From assembly GCF_001429505.1 (NCBI RefSeq), contig NZ_LMJW01000011.1:344344-408343 (forward strand): a stretch of 64,000 bases of DNA, given 5' to 3'. The notes under the pieces were generated by a model. The model was not told the DNA's origin, ran no database searches, and was given only the letters and a program-made list of their open reading frames with translations. The position numbers and the translations under genes are program-made. This document shows positions 13,161 to 22,342 of the stretch, in pieces; position 1 is the first letter of the stretch, and every line of letters begins with the position of its first letter. The stretch comes from Allobosea sp. Root483D1 (GTDB lineage Bacteria; Pseudomonadota; Alphaproteobacteria; Rhizobiales; Beijerinckiaceae).

Positions 13161-16100
13161 TCACTCCGCCGCGACCGAGACGCCGGCCTGGGCCCGCTCG
13201 ATTTCCAGTAGTGCGCGCCGGTACTCGACCGGCATGACCTTGACGAATTTGGGCAGATAATCCGCCCAGTTCTCCAGGATCGCCTGTGCCCGCGCCGACC
13301 CTGTATATTTCAGGTGGTTGGCGATGAGCTGGTGCAGGCGCTCGGCGTCATAGCCGGACATGTTGGCCATGACGTCGATGCGGCCCTTGAACTCGAGGTC
13401 GCCGCCATGGTGGTAGAGGCGCTGCGTCAGCTCCTCCTCCTCCGGCACCGGCTCAAGATCGACCATGGAGAGATTGCAGCGCTTGGCGAAGCTCTTGTCC
13501 TCGTCGAGGACATAGGCGATGCCGCCCGACATGCCGGCCGCGAAGTTGCGCCCGGTCTGGCCGAGCACGACGACGACGCCGCCGGTCATGTATTCGCAGC
13601 CATGGTCGCCGGTGCCCTCGACCACCGCGATCGCGCCGGAGTTGCGCACGGCGAAGCGCTCGCCGGCGACGCCGCGGAAGTAGCATTCGCCGGAGATCGC
13701 GCCGTAAAGCACGGTGTTGCCGACGATGATCGCCTCTTCTGCGAGCGTGCGCGACCTGGGGTCGGGCCGGATGATCAACTTACCGCCCGACAGGCCCTTG
13801 CCGACATAGTCGTTGGCCTGGCCGGTCAGATCGAGCGTCACGCCGGCCGCGACCCAGGCGCCGAAGCTCTGGCCGGCGGTGCCGGTCAGCTTCACCGTGA
13901 TTGCATCGTCCGGCAGGCCGAGCCCGCCATGGCGCTTGGCGATCTCGCCGGAGATCATCGCGCCGGTCGAGCGGTCGACATTGCGGATTGCGCTCTCGAT
14001 CACCACCGGCGCGCCGGTATCGAGCGAGGCGCCGGCCTTGGCGATCAGCGTGCGGTCGAGCACCGATTCGATCGGGTGGACCTGGCGCTCGACATTGCGG
14101 ATGGCGACGCCCGGACCCGGCTCCGGCTTGTGGAAGATGCGGGCGAAATCGAGCCCCCTGGCCTTCCAGTGGTCGATCGCCTCTTTCTTGTCGAGCCAGT
14201 CGGAGCGGCCGACGAGCTCATCGAAGCTCTTCACGCCCATCTCGGCCATGATCTCGCGCACGTCCTCGGCGAGGAAGAAGAAGAAATTGATGACGTGCTC
14301 GGGCTGGCCCTTGAAGCGCTTGCGCAGCACCGGATCCTGCGTCGCGACGCCGACCGGGCAGGTGTTGAGATGGCACTTGCGCATCATGATGCAGCCGGCG
14401 GCGATCAACGGCGCGGTGGCGAAGCCGAACTCGTCGGCCCCGAGCAGCGCGCCGATGATGATGTCGCGCGCCGTGCGCAGCCCGCCATCGACCTGCAGGG
14501 CGATGCGGCCGCGCAGCTTGTTCATCACCAGGATCTGGTGGGTCTCGGCGAGGCCGATCTCCCAGGGCGAGCCGGCATGCTTGATCGAGGTCAGCGGCGA
14601 AGCGCCGGTGCCGCCCTCATAGCCGGCGATGGTGATGTGGTCGGCGCGCGCCTTGGCGACGCCGGCGGCGACCGTACCGACGCCGAGCTCGGAGACGAGC
14701 TTGACCGAGACGTCGGCCGCCGGATTGACGTTCTTCAGGTCGAAGATCAGCTGGGCGAGATCCTCGATCGAATAAATGTCGTGATGCGGCGGCGGCGAGA
14801 TCAGGCCGACGCCCGGGGTCGAATGCCGGACCTTGGCGATGCGGGCATCGACCTTGTGACCGGGCAGCTGGCCGCCCTCGCCGGGCTTGGCGCCTTGCGA
14901 GACCTTGATCTGCATCATCGCCGAGTTGACGAGGTATTCGGTGGTGACGCCGAAGCGGCCCGAGGCGACCTGCTTGATCGCCGAGCGCATCGAGCGCCCG
15001 TCCGGCAGCGGCTTGAAGCGCTCCGGCTCCTCGCCGCCCTCGCCGGTGTTCGACTTGCCGCCGATCGCGTTCATCGCCAGCGCCAGCGTCGAATGCGCCT
15101 CATGGCTGATCGAGCCGAAGGACATCGCGCCGGTCGAGAAGCGCTTGACGATCGAGACCGCGCTCTCGACCTCGTCGAGCGGGGTCGGCTCGCGGCCAAG
15201 CTCCTGCGCCATCTTGACGTGGAACAGGCCGCGAATGGTCGAGAGCTTTTCGGTCTGGTCATTGACCAGATCCGAGTAGGCCTTGAACTTGTCGCGGGCG
15301 TTGCCGCGCACGGCATGCTGGAGCAGGCCGATGTTCTCCGGCGTCCAGGCATGCGCCTCGCCGCGGATGCGGAAGGCGTATTCGCCGCCGATGTCGAGCG
15401 AGTCGCGATAGACCGGGGAGTCGCCGAAGGCGTCGCGGTGGCGGCGCACGCTCTCCTCGGCGATCTCGGCCAGGCCGACGCCCTCGATCGAGGAGATGGT
15501 GCCGGTGAAATAGGTCTCGATCAGGTCGCTGCGCAGGCCGACGGCGTCGAAGATCTGGGCGCCGCAATAGGACTGGTAGGTCGAGATGCCCATCTTGGAC
15601 ATGACCTTGAGCAGGCCCTTGCCGACCGACTTGATGAAGCGCTTGACCACCTCGTAGCGGTCGACCTCCGGCGGGAACTCGCCGGCCTCGAACAGCGCCT
15701 CCAGCGTCTCGAAGGCGAGATAGGGATTGATCGCTTCGGCGCCGAAGCCGGCGAGCAGGGCGAAGTGATGGATCTCGCGCGGCTCGCCGGATTCGACGAC
15801 GAGGCCGACCGAGGTGCGCAGGCCCTTGCGGATCAGGTGATGGTGGACGGCCGCCGTGGCCAGCAAAGCCGGGATCGGGATGCGGTCGGAGCCGACCTGC
15901 CGGTCGGAGAGGATGATGATGTTGTAGCCGCCGTGGACGGCCGCTTCGGCGCGCTCGCACAGGCGGGCGATCGCGCCCTCCATGCCGGCCGCGCCCTCGC
16001 GCGTCGGATAGGTGATGTCGAGCGTCTTGGTGTCGAAGCGATCCTCATAGTGACCGATGCAGCGGATCTTCTCGAGATCGTCATTGGTCAGGATCGGCTG

Positions 16101-17891
16101 GCGCACTTCCAGGCGCTTGCGGCGCGAGGTGCCTTCGAGGTCGAGGATGTTCGGCCGCGGCCCGATGAAGGAGAGGAGGCTCATCACGAGCTCCTCGCGG
16201 ATCGGGTCGATCGCCGGGTTGGTGACCTGGGCGAAGTTCTGCTTGAAATAGGTGTAGAGCAGCTTCGACTTCGAGGAGAGCGCCGAGATCGGCGTATCCG
16301 TGCCCATCGAGCCGACCGCTTCCTGACCGGTCACCGCCATCGGCGCCATCAGGATCTTGGTGTCTTCCTGGGTGTAGCCGAAGGCCTGCTGGCGATCGAG
16401 CAAGGCGACGTCGGTGCGCGAGGCGCGGGCCTCGACCGGCGGCAGTTCCTCGAGCACGATCTGGGTGCGCTTCAGCCAATCCTTGTAGGGGTTGGCGAGG
16501 CAGAGGGTCTGCTTGATCTCGTCGTCGCCGATGATGCGGCCTTCTTCGAGATCGATCAGCAGCATCTTGCCGGGCTGGAGCCGCCACTTCTGGACGATCT
16601 TCTCCTCCGGGATCGGCAGCACGCCGAACTCCGAGGCGAGTACGACGAGCCCGTCATCGGTGACGAGGTAGCGCGCGGGGCGCAGGCCGTTGCGGTCGAG
16701 CGTCGCGCCGATCTGGCGGCCATCGGTGAAGGCGATCGCGGCGGGGCCGTCCCACGGCTCCATCAGCGCGGCATGGTATTCGTAGAAGGCGCGCCGGCTG
16801 TCGTCCATGAGCGGGTTGCCCGCCCAGGCCTCCGGCACCAGCATCATCATGGCGTGGGCGAGCGAATAGCCGCCCTGGACCAGGAATTCGAGGGCGTTGT
16901 CAAAGCAGGCGGTGTCGGACTGGCCCTCATAGGAGATCGGCCAGAGCTTGGAGATGTCGGCGCCGAAGAGCTCGGAATCGACCGAGGCCTGCCGGGCCGC
17001 CATCCAGTTGACATTGCCGCGCAGCGTGTTGATCTCGCCGTTATGGGCGACCATCCGGTAGGGGTGGGCGAGGCGCCAGGACGGGAAGGTGTTGGTGGCG
17101 AAGCGCTGGTGGACGAGGGCGAGGGCGCTCTCGAAGCGCTCGTCGGTCAGGTCCTTGAAGTAGTCGCCGAGCTGGGTGACCAGCACCATGCCCTTGTAAA
17201 CGATGGTTCGGCAGGAGAACGAGACCGGATAATAGGTCGCGGTCGCCCGGTCATGGCGCTTGTAGACCTTGTTCGAGACCGACTTTCTGAGGACGTAGAC
17301 CTGGCGCTCGAACTCGTCCTCATCGGTGATCTCGGCCGGGCGGCCGACGAAGATCTGGCGATGGCAGGGCTCGGTCTCCTTGACGGCCTCGCCGAGATCG
17401 CTGTTGTCGACCGGCACGTCGCGCCAGCCGAGGAAGATCAGGCCTTCCTCCTCGACCGTCTGGGCGACGATCTCCTCGCAGACGGCGCGGTTGTCGGCCT
17501 CCTGCGGCATGAAGAACTGGCCGATGGCGTAGTGACCGGGCGCGGGCAATTCGATGCCGACCCTGGCGCATTCTTCCTTGAAGAAGCGATGCGGGATCTG
17601 GGTGAGGATGCCGCAGCCGTCACCGAGCTTGGGATCGGCGCCGACCGCGCCGCGATGGTCGATATTGTGCAGGATCTGCAGGCCTTGCGCGACGATCGCG
17701 TGGCTCTTGCGGTTCTTCATGTCGGCGATGAAGCCGACGCCGCAGGAATCCTTCTCATAGGACGGGTCGTAGAGGCCTTGGCGCGCCGGCATGGCCGGGT
17801 CGCGCACCTCCGGGAAACGCTCGAAAGCGGCTGTCGTGGCGGTTTTAGCAGTGCTCTTGGCCATCGCGCTCGCCTTGCTGCCTTCGCTCAT
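13161..17891 (-). CDS. gltB: Glutamate synthase large subunit GltB
   Basis: 1576 residues. GltB hydrolyses glutamine, channels the ammonia and reductively aminates 2-oxoglutarate to glutamate. An N-terminal propeptide of about 49 residues precedes the catalytic cysteine in [20 protein letters not shown]. The central FMN domain includes [17 protein letters not shown] and the [3Fe-4S] Cys motif [19 protein letters not shown]; the C-terminal beta-helix repeats ([21 protein letters not shown]) are present. Start ATG 17891 follows GGAGG five bases upstream. The propeptide is longer and more Lys/Ala/Thr-rich than usual. The 700-base upstream gap holds candidate regulatory elements. Confidence 0.97.
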   Translation of the reverse strand: MSEGSKASAMAKSTAKTATTAAFERFPEVRDPAMPARQGLYDPSYEKDSCGVGFIADMKNRKSHAIVAQGLQILHNIDHRGAVGADPKLGDGCGILTQIPHRFFKEECARVGIELPAPGHYAIGQFFMPQEADNRAVCEEIVAQTVEEEGLIFLGWRDVPVDNSDLGEAVKETEPCHRQIFVGRPAEITDEDEFERQVYVLRKSVSNKVYKRHDRATATYYPVSFSCRTIVYKGMVLVTQLGDYFKDLTDERFESALALVHQRFATNTFPSWRLAHPYRMVAHNGEINTLRGNVNWMAARQASVDSELFGADISKLWPISYEGQSDTACFDNALEFLVQGGYSLAHAMMMLVPEAWAGNPLMDDSRRAFYEYHAALMEPWDGPAAIAFTDGRQIGATLDRNGLRPARYLVTDDGLVVLASEFGVLPIPEEKIVQKWRLQPGKMLLIDLEEGRIIGDDEIKQTLCLANPYKDWLKRTQIVLEELPPVEARASRTDVALLDRQQAFGYTQEDTKILMAPMAVTGQEAVGSMGTDTPISALSSKSKLLYTYFKQNFAQVTNPAIDPIREELVMSLLSFIGPRPNILDLEGTSRRKRLEVRQPILTNDDLEKIRCIGHYEDRFDTKTLDITYPTREGAAGMEGAIARLCERAEAAVHGGYNIIILSDRQVGSDRIPIPALLATAAVHHHLIRKGLRTSVGLVVESGEPREIHHFALLAGFGAEAINPYLAFETLEALFEAGEFPPEVDRYEVVKRFIKSVGKGLLKVMSKMGISTYQSYCGAQIFDAVGLRSDLIETYFTGTISSIEGVGLAEIAEESVRRHRDAFGDSPVYRDSLDIGGEYAFRIRGEAHAWTPENIGLLQHAVRGNARDKFKAYSDLVNDQTEKLSTIRGLFHVKMAQELGREPTPLDEVESAVSIVKRFSTGAMSFGSISHEAHSTLALAMNAIGGKSNTGEGGEEPERFKPLPDGRSMRSAIKQVASGRFGVTTEYLVNSAMMQIKVSQGAKPGEGGQLPGHKVDARIAKVRHSTPGVGLISPPPHHDIYSIEDLAQLIFDLKNVNPAADVSVKLVSELGVGTVAAGVAKARADHITIAGYEGGTGASPLTSIKHAGSPWEIGLAETHQILVMNKLRGRIALQVDGGLRTARDIIIGALLGADEFGFATAPLIAAGCIMMRKCHLNTCPVGVATQDPVLRKRFKGQPEHVINFFFFLAEDVREIMAEMGVKSFDELVGRSDWLDKKEAIDHWKARGLDFARIFHKPEPGPGVAIRNVERQVHPIESVLDRTLIAKAGASLDTGAPVVIESAIRNVDRSTGAMISGEIAKRHGGLGLPDDAITVKLTGTAGQSFGAWVAAGVTLDLTGQANDYVGKGLSGGKLIIRPDPRSRTLAEEAIIVGNTVLYGAISGECYFRGVAGERFAVRNSGAIAVVEGTGDHGCEYMTGGVVVVLGQTGRNFAAGMSGGIAYVLDEDKSFAKRCNLSMVDLEPVPEEEELTQRLYHHGGDLEFKGRIDVMANMSGYDAERLHQLIANHLKYTGSARAQAILENWADYLPKFVKVMPVEYRRALLEIERAQAGVSVAAE

Positions 17892-18107
17892 CGTCGCCTC
17901 CGCCCGCCTTCAGCCCCGGCAGCATCTGCTTGGGAGCCAGCCAAAGTCCGCGCGTTGCCGCGCCGCCGCCGCTCCAGCTTCCACCTTGTCGAGCAAGGAT
18001 CGGGCCGGTCCGGCTCTATCGTCTGTTTGCGAAGGTTGCTTGCGCTGGTCTGGTCTTGCGCCCGCGTCCTCCGCAGGCGCCTCGGGCCTAAGCCCTGTCG
18101 CGCCCGG

Positions 18108-18179
18108 TCACGCCGCCGTTTTGCGGGCGGCGCGCGTCGTACGGTTGGCTTTGGCTTTGTTGGCCGTACCTTCCGTCAT
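18108..18179 (-). CDS. Possible 23-residue leader ORF upstream of gltB
   Basis: On the minus strand ATG 18179 opens MTEGTANKAKANRTTRAARK plus TAA and a TGA stop. GGAG lies six bases before the ATG. The start region resembles that of gltB itself (both read ATG-A-CGAAGG-like and then a Lys/Ala/Thr-rich stretch), so it could be a decayed duplicate of the GltB N-terminus or a true leader peptide. No family known. Low confidence. Confidence 0.25.
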   Translation of the reverse strand: MTEGTANKAKANRTTRAARKTAA

Positions 18180-18232
18180 CGTCCGCTCCATCCGCCTGCG
18201 CCGGAGCCTCGGCGAGGCCCGCCTTGAAAATG

Positions 18233-18270
18233 GGACAGTATCGCTGTCCTATTGCCTTGACCTTGCCAGA
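18233..18270 (-). promoter_or_regulatory. Candidate sigma-54 promoter and palindromic operator for gltBD
   Basis: Reading the minus strand from 18270, TCTGGCAAGGTCAAGGCAAT has GG and GC separated by exactly 10 bases, the minimal RpoN -24/-12 rule; the -12 box is a weak match. Eleven bases on, where transcription would begin, is the palindrome GGACAG-N5-CTGTCC (18233-18249). Nitrogen control of glutamate synthase makes an RpoN promoter plausible but unproven. Confidence 0.3.
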
Positions 18271-18420
18271 ATTCCAATCTGGGCACAAGCGTCGATTTTG
18301 CAGTGCAGCGACATTTTGTTGCTATCTGTGGATGGGTCTCGACATTTTCGCATCACTGCGCCCGGTAAGCCAAGCCGGAAGTTGTCGGCAGCCGAGGCTG
18401 CCCTGCGCGAGAGCCGGATC

Positions 18421-18445
18421 TGATCAGGTTGAGCCAACCTGATCA
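18421..18445. repeat. Perfect palindrome between gltB and threonine aldolase
   Basis: TGATCAGGTT (18421-18430) and AACCTGATCA (18436-18445) are exact complements around a 5-base loop GAGCC. There is no T-run, so a terminator is unlikely; an operator or a dispersed repeat is possible. Confidence 0.55.
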
Positions 18446-18599
18446 GTGAAGCCGCCTCTCACTTTAGGCTTGGAGACCGTTTTACCGATCGGCTTGCGTT
18501 GCAAGCAGATCGGAACGGGCTCCAGAGCCGATTGCGCAGGAGCAGGAGGCTGCTTATCCGTCAGGATCGTCGCAGCCACCCGCCGGATACCAGCTTGCC

Positions 18600-19658
18600 A
18601 TGAACTTCATCAGCGACAACCTGGCCGGAGCGAGCGCGCCGGTGATGCAGGCGATGGCGGCCGCCAATGACGGCTTCTCCACCGCCTATGGCAACGATGC
18701 CTGGACGAAGCGGGTCGAGAGCCTGTTCGCGGAGCTGTTCGAACGCGAGGTCGCGGTCTTCCTGGTCACGACAGGCACGGCGGCGAATGCGCTGGCGCTG
18801 GCGAGTCTGGTCCAGCCTTGGAGCGCGGTACTCTGCCATCACGAGGCGCATATCGCCGCCGACGAATGCGGCGCGCCCGAATTCTTTACCGGCGGGGCCA
18901 AGATCGTCGGCTTGCCGGGCGATGGCTGCAAGCTTGGCCCCGATGTCGTCATCGACCAGCTCGCGCGCATGCGGGCGGGCGCCATGCATCAGGTCCAGCC
19001 GCAAATGCTGTCGATCACGCAGGCGACCGAGTGCGGGCTGGTCTACACGCCGGCCGAGATCGCGGCGCTGAAGCAGGCGATCGCGGCCCGCGGGCTGAAG
19101 CTCCACATGGACGGCGCCCGCTTCGCCAACGCCGTCGCCGCGCTCGGCTGCTCGCCGGCCGAGATCACCTGGAAGGCCGGTGTCGACGTGCTTTCCTTCG
19201 GCGGCACCAAGAACGGTGCCTTCGCCGCCGAGGCGGTCATCGTCTTCGATCCGGCCGACGCCGGGGAGATGCCGTGGCGGCGCAAGCGCGCCGGGCACAC
19301 GCTGTCCAAGGGCAGGCTGATCGGGGCGCAGTTCGAGGGCCTGCTCGCCAATGGCCACTGGCTCGACCTGGCCCGCCACGCCAATGCGATGGCCAACCGT
19401 CTCGCCCGAGCCGTCGAGGCCGAAGGTAAGCTCCGGTTGGCCTGGGCCTGCGAGGCGAACGAGGTCTTCCTGGTGCTGCCGCCGCAGGCGCAAGCGGCGC
19501 TTGCGGCGCAAGGCGCGCAGTATTTCGCCTGGTCCGATGCGGCGCTGCCGGACGGGGCAAAGTCGCAGCCCGGCGAAGTCGTCGGGCGCTTCGTCTGCTC
19601 CTTCGCGACGCGGGCTGAGGAGGTCGATCGGCTCGCTGCCGTGCTGGCCGCCGCCTGA
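18600..19658 (+). CDS. ltaE: Low-specificity L-threonine aldolase family, PLP enzyme
   Basis: 352 residues of the beta-eliminating lyase / threonine aldolase family, which split threonine or allo-threonine to glycine and acetaldehyde. It begins at the conserved NFISDN segment. The PLP lysine is Lys204 in SFGGTKNGAF, and LHMDGARFANA carries the cofactor-binding Asp and Arg. The ATG is preceded only by a weak site (CCAGCTTGCC). It stands alone, divergent from gltBD, with the secreted Tyr-rich protein downstream. Confidence 0.9.
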   Translation: MNFISDNLAGASAPVMQAMAAANDGFSTAYGNDAWTKRVESLFAELFEREVAVFLVTTGTAANALALASLVQPWSAVLCHHEAHIAADECGAPEFFTGGAKIVGLPGDGCKLGPDVVIDQLARMRAGAMHQVQPQMLSITQATECGLVYTPAEIAALKQAIAARGLKLHMDGARFANAVAALGCSPAEITWKAGVDVLSFGGTKNGAFAAEAVIVFDPADAGEMPWRRKRAGHTLSKGRLIGAQFEGLLANGHWLDLARHANAMANRLARAVEAEGKLRLAWACEANEVFLVLPPQAQAALAAQGAQYFAWSDAALPDGAKSQPGEVVGRFVCSFATRAEEVDRLAAVLAAA

Positions 19659-19760
19659 GCGTAGAAAAGCGCCTGTTTCACAGCGAAATCACGCCGCAAG
19701 CGCGCCGCAATCCTTACCGAGAACTGAAGGCTGCGAATTTCGTCTGACAGAGGACAGACC

Positions 19761-20513
19761 ATGGCAGTTTTCGTTTCGCCCGCCGCCGCGCCGCGCGCCC
19801 GGCGCCGCCGGCTGGCCGGCTTTGCCGTCCTGGCAGTGATCGCCGGTGCGAGCAGCCCGGCTTTGGCGCAGCTCGACGATTACGGTGGCGGCTACGCTCG
19901 CTACGGCTATGGCTACGACTATGATGACGACTACGGCCCTCGCTACGACTATGCGCCACGCCGCGCCGCGCCGATTCCACCGCGGGCAATCGAGCGGACC
20001 GCAGTCCAGGAATTCGGCCTGCGCGAGGTGCAGCGCACGGTTCGCACCCGCTCGGCCATCATCGTCGACGGCCTGGCGGCGAACGGGTCGCGGCTGCGGC
20101 TCATCATCGACCGGTTCAGCGGCGAGCTGATCGACCGCATTGTCCTGCAACCGCCGCCGCGGACCGTCAGGCTCGATCCGCGCGAGGAGGGACGTCCGGC
20201 GCCGAAGAAGCTGACGCCGCGTCCGCCGGAGCGGCCGGCCGCGTTGAAGCCGGCCCAGCCTCCGGCCGAGGCGAGCGCGCCTGCAACCGTCGTTCCGCCG
20301 TCGCCGGCTGCCCCCAAGCCCGATGCGCCTGCGGCAAAGCCGGCTGCGGTGCCGTCGGTCGCGCCGAGCGACATCGGCAAGGCGAAGCTGGTCAACCCGC
20401 AGGATGTTCGCGGGGCCGACGAGCCCGATCGTCAGCCGCCGCTGGCGCGGGCGCATCCGAGCAGCATTCCGGTGCCTGACACGACGATTCCGCCGGTCAC
20501 GGTGGTGCCCTGA
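19761..20513 (+). CDS. Secreted Tyr/Gly- and Pro/Ala-rich protein, unknown function
   Basis: 250 residues, not recognised. A long signal peptide (RRRRLAGFAVLAVIAGAS, cleavage near ALAQ at residue 36) is followed by a Tyr/Gly/Asp repeat segment (YGGGYARYGYGYDYDDDYG), a compact middle region at about residues 75-130 (REVQRTVRTRSAIIVDGLAA, LIIDRFSGELIDRIVL) that looks like a PepSY-like alpha/beta unit, and a Pro/Ala/Lys-rich C-terminal half. GAGGACAG provides the ribosome-binding site. The layout suggests an envelope or cell-surface protein; the disordered tail may span the peptidoglycan. Confidence 0.65.
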   Translation: MAVFVSPAAAPRARRRRLAGFAVLAVIAGASSPALAQLDDYGGGYARYGYGYDYDDDYGPRYDYAPRRAAPIPPRAIERTAVQEFGLREVQRTVRTRSAIIVDGLAANGSRLRLIIDRFSGELIDRIVLQPPPRTVRLDPREEGRPAPKKLTPRPPERPAALKPAQPPAEASAPATVVPPSPAAPKPDAPAAKPAAVPSVAPSDIGKAKLVNPQDVRGADEPDRQPPLARAHPSSIPVPDTTIPPVTVVP

Positions 20514-20544
20514 CGGCAAGCCGCCGAACCGGATCCACGGGCGC

Positions 20545-20576
20545 AAAAAAAACCTCTCCGGTTTCCCGGAGAGGTT
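20545..20576 (-). terminator. Intrinsic terminator of the Hsp20 gene
   Basis: On the minus strand an 11-bp stem AACCTCTCCGG / CCGGAGAGGTT (20551-20561 and 20566-20576) with a 4-base loop runs straight into eight T residues (A-run 20545-20552 on the plus strand). It closes the Hsp20 transcript 58 bases after its stop. Confidence 0.85.
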
Positions 20577-20633
20577 CCCGCTCTTTCAAGCTCGCGGCGC
20601 GGCTGCGCCGGCGTTGCCGTCAGGCGGCTTTGG

Positions 20634-21095
20634 TCACGCGGCCTTCCTGGCCTCGATCACCTTGGCACCCTGTGCGCCGATCGGAATCAGGCGCGGCTTC
20701 TTGGCCTCGGGAATCTCGCGGACGAGGTCGATGTGGAGCAGCCCGTTCTCGAGGCTGGCGCCGGTGACCTGGACGTAGTCGGCGAGCTGGAAGCGGCGCT
20801 CGAAGGCGCGGGCGGCGATGCCCTGATGCAGCACTTCGCGCTTCTCAGCAGCATCGGCGGCTTTCTTCTCGCCGCGGACGGTCAGCGCGTTCTCCTTGCT
20901 CTCGATCGAGAGGTCGGACTCGCCGAAGCCGGCGACCGCGATTGAGATGCGATAGGCGTTCTCGGCGGTGCGCTCGATATTGTAGGGCGGATAGCTCGGC
21001 GCGTTGTCGACATTGGTGGCCTGGTCGAGCAGCGAGAACAGGCGGTCGAAGCCGACGGTCGAGCGATAAAGCGGGGAAAGATCGTAGGAACGCAT
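20634..21095 (-). CDS. Hsp20-family small heat-shock protein (IbpA-like)
   Basis: 153 residues. The alpha-crystallin domain spans about residues 38-130 (YNIERTAENAYRISIAVAGF, then LTVRGEK, and RRFQLADYVQVTGASLENGLL with the conserved A-x-x-x-N-G-L motif). It opens MRSYDLSPLYRSTVGFDRLF, the signature of class A rhizobial IbpA proteins. Small heat-shock proteins hold unfolding clients in a refoldable state. The frame extends to 21191, but ATG 21095 has GGAGGA seven bases upstream and lies just behind a ROSE-type hairpin that would mask that site. So expression is probably controlled by temperature at translation. Confidence 0.93.
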   Translation of the reverse strand: MRSYDLSPLYRSTVGFDRLFSLLDQATNVDNAPSYPPYNIERTAENAYRISIAVAGFGESDLSIESKENALTVRGEKKAADAAEKREVLHQGIAARAFERRFQLADYVQVTGASLENGLLHIDLVREIPEAKKPRLIPIGAQGAKVIEARKAA

Positions 21096-21099
21096 GATT

Positions 21100-21118
21100 G
21101 TCCTCCAGGGGAAGCGAC
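21100..21118 (-). promoter_or_regulatory. ROSE-like RNA thermometer hairpin masking the Hsp20 ribosome-binding site
   Basis: In the Hsp20 leader the RNA reads GUCGCUUCCCCUGGAGGAC. GUC-G-CUUC pairs with GGAGGAC, leaving a bulged G and a short CCCU loop, so the Shine-Dalgarno bases are buried. It contains the UCGCU core that fits the conserved U(U/C)GCU motif of ROSE elements of rhizobial small heat-shock genes. The rest of the leader (to about 21190) probably holds the usual upstream stems. Confidence 0.6.
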
Positions 21119-21271
21119 ATTCGTGGCAGCCCGCCTCCTCATGAGCGCGGGCCAGGTTTGGGTTGCACAGCCGCTTGACGGCCTGCGCCACAATGATCTG
21201 GGTGGCATTTCCGGCTTTTCAAGACCGGGTCGGGCTGGGCATAACGAGGTCATGAGTCCGCCGGAGCGCCG

Positions 21272-22342
21272 ATGACCGAGGCCGAATTCTTCCATCAGCC
21301 GGATTATCCGGTGCCCGGCCATGGCAAGGTCTGGCTTGCCGCGACCAGCGATGGCGCGCGCCTGCGCCTGGCAAGCTGGCGCCCGAGCGTGCGGCGGGAG
21401 AAGGGCACGGTCCTGATCGCGCAGGGGCGGGCCGAGTTCATCGAGCGCTACAGCGAGACGATCGCCGAACTGCGCCGGCGCGGCTTCCATGTCCTTACCT
21501 TCGACTGGCGCGGGCAGGGCGGCTCGCAGCGCTTCACCGGCCGGCAGCGTCGCGGCCACGTCGGCCGGCTCGTGCATTATGAGCGCGACCTTGCCCTGGT
21601 CGTGGCGCAGATGCAGGAGCGCTTTCCACCACCCTATTTCGCGCTGGCGCATTCCATGGGTGCGGCGCTCTGCCTCGACGCCGCCAGGCGCGAGGCGCTG
21701 CCGGTGGCGCGGCTGGTCGCGATCGCGCCGATGCTCGGCATCAGCATGATCGAGAATCCGCGGGGTGCGCGCTGGCTGGCGCGGGTGCTGTACTGGCTCG
21801 GCTTCGGCAAGGCCTTCGTGCCCGGCGGCGGCGACACGGCGATCGGCACCAAGCCGTTCGAGGGCAATCGGCTGAGCTCCGATCCCGCCCGCTATGCCCG
21901 CAACGCCGCTCTGTCGGCGGCGGCGCGCGATCTCGCCATCGGCGATCCCAGCGTCGGCTGGATCCGTGCCGCCTTCCAGCTGATGGACCGGCTGGCGCAG
22001 CCGCGCGCGCCGCTCGAAGTGCGCGTGCCGACATTGGTCGTCGCCGCCGGGCGCGATCCCGTGGTCTCGACGCCGGCGATCGAGCGCTTCGCGGCGCGGC
22101 TCAAGACAGGTTCGGCCCTGGTGCTCCCGACGGCCCGCCACGAGATCCTGATGGAGAGCGACGCGATCCGCGCGCAGTTCTGGGCCGCCTTCGACGCCTT
22201 CGTGCCGGGCGAGGAATTGCCGGGCGGGAAGCCTGCGGTGCCGGCCTCAGCCGTTGAGCAGGGCGAGAGCGGCCTGGTGCAGGGTCTTGTTGCCGGCGGC
22301 GAGGATGGTGCCGCCCTGGGCGGCGCTGCCACCGTCCCATGA
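21272..22342 (+). CDS. Alpha/beta hydrolase, lysophospholipase / monoacylglycerol-lipase type
   Basis: 356 residues. The nucleophile elbow is AHSMG in YFALAHSMGAALCL, and the preceding DWRGQGGS segment is typical of PldB-like serine aminopeptidase S33 hydrolases; a late Asp (GRDPVVS) and His (ARHEILME) complete the triad. It should cleave an acyl ester. The domain ends near residue 325; the last 30 residues are encoded inside the convergent hisN gene and look like readthrough, so the original stop may have been lost. It is divergent from Hsp20. Confidence 0.82.
   Translation: MTEAEFFHQPDYPVPGHGKVWLAATSDGARLRLASWRPSVRREKGTVLIAQGRAEFIERYSETIAELRRRGFHVLTFDWRGQGGSQRFTGRQRRGHVGRLVHYERDLALVVAQMQERFPPPYFALAHSMGAALCLDAARREALPVARLVAIAPMLGISMIENPRGARWLARVLYWLGFGKAFVPGGGDTAIGTKPFEGNRLSSDPARYARNAALSAAARDLAIGDPSVGWIRAAFQLMDRLAQPRAPLEVRVPTLVVAAGRDPVVSTPAIERFAARLKTGSALVLPTARHEILMESDAIRAQFWAAFDAFVPGEELPGGKPAVPASAVEQGESGLVQGLVAGGEDGAALGGAATVP

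Larger units (their letters stand above)
17892..18599. other. 708-base divergent region gltB / threonine aldolase
   Basis: No large gene. On the minus strand it holds a 23-codon ORF with a ribosome-binding site (18108-18179), a GG-N10-GC sigma-54-like element (18251-18270) and a GGACAG-N5-CTGTCC palindrome (18233-18249). Between those and the aldolase gene lies a perfect 10-bp-arm palindrome (18421-18445). The rest shows nothing I recognise. Confidence 0.5.

Noticed and set aside
13314..18227. A 1637-codon open frame on the plus strand opposite gltB.
   Set aside because: It is the antisense shadow of gltB caused by high GC at third positions; no ribosome-binding site, no recognisable domains, Ala/Arg/Asp/Gly-biased composition.
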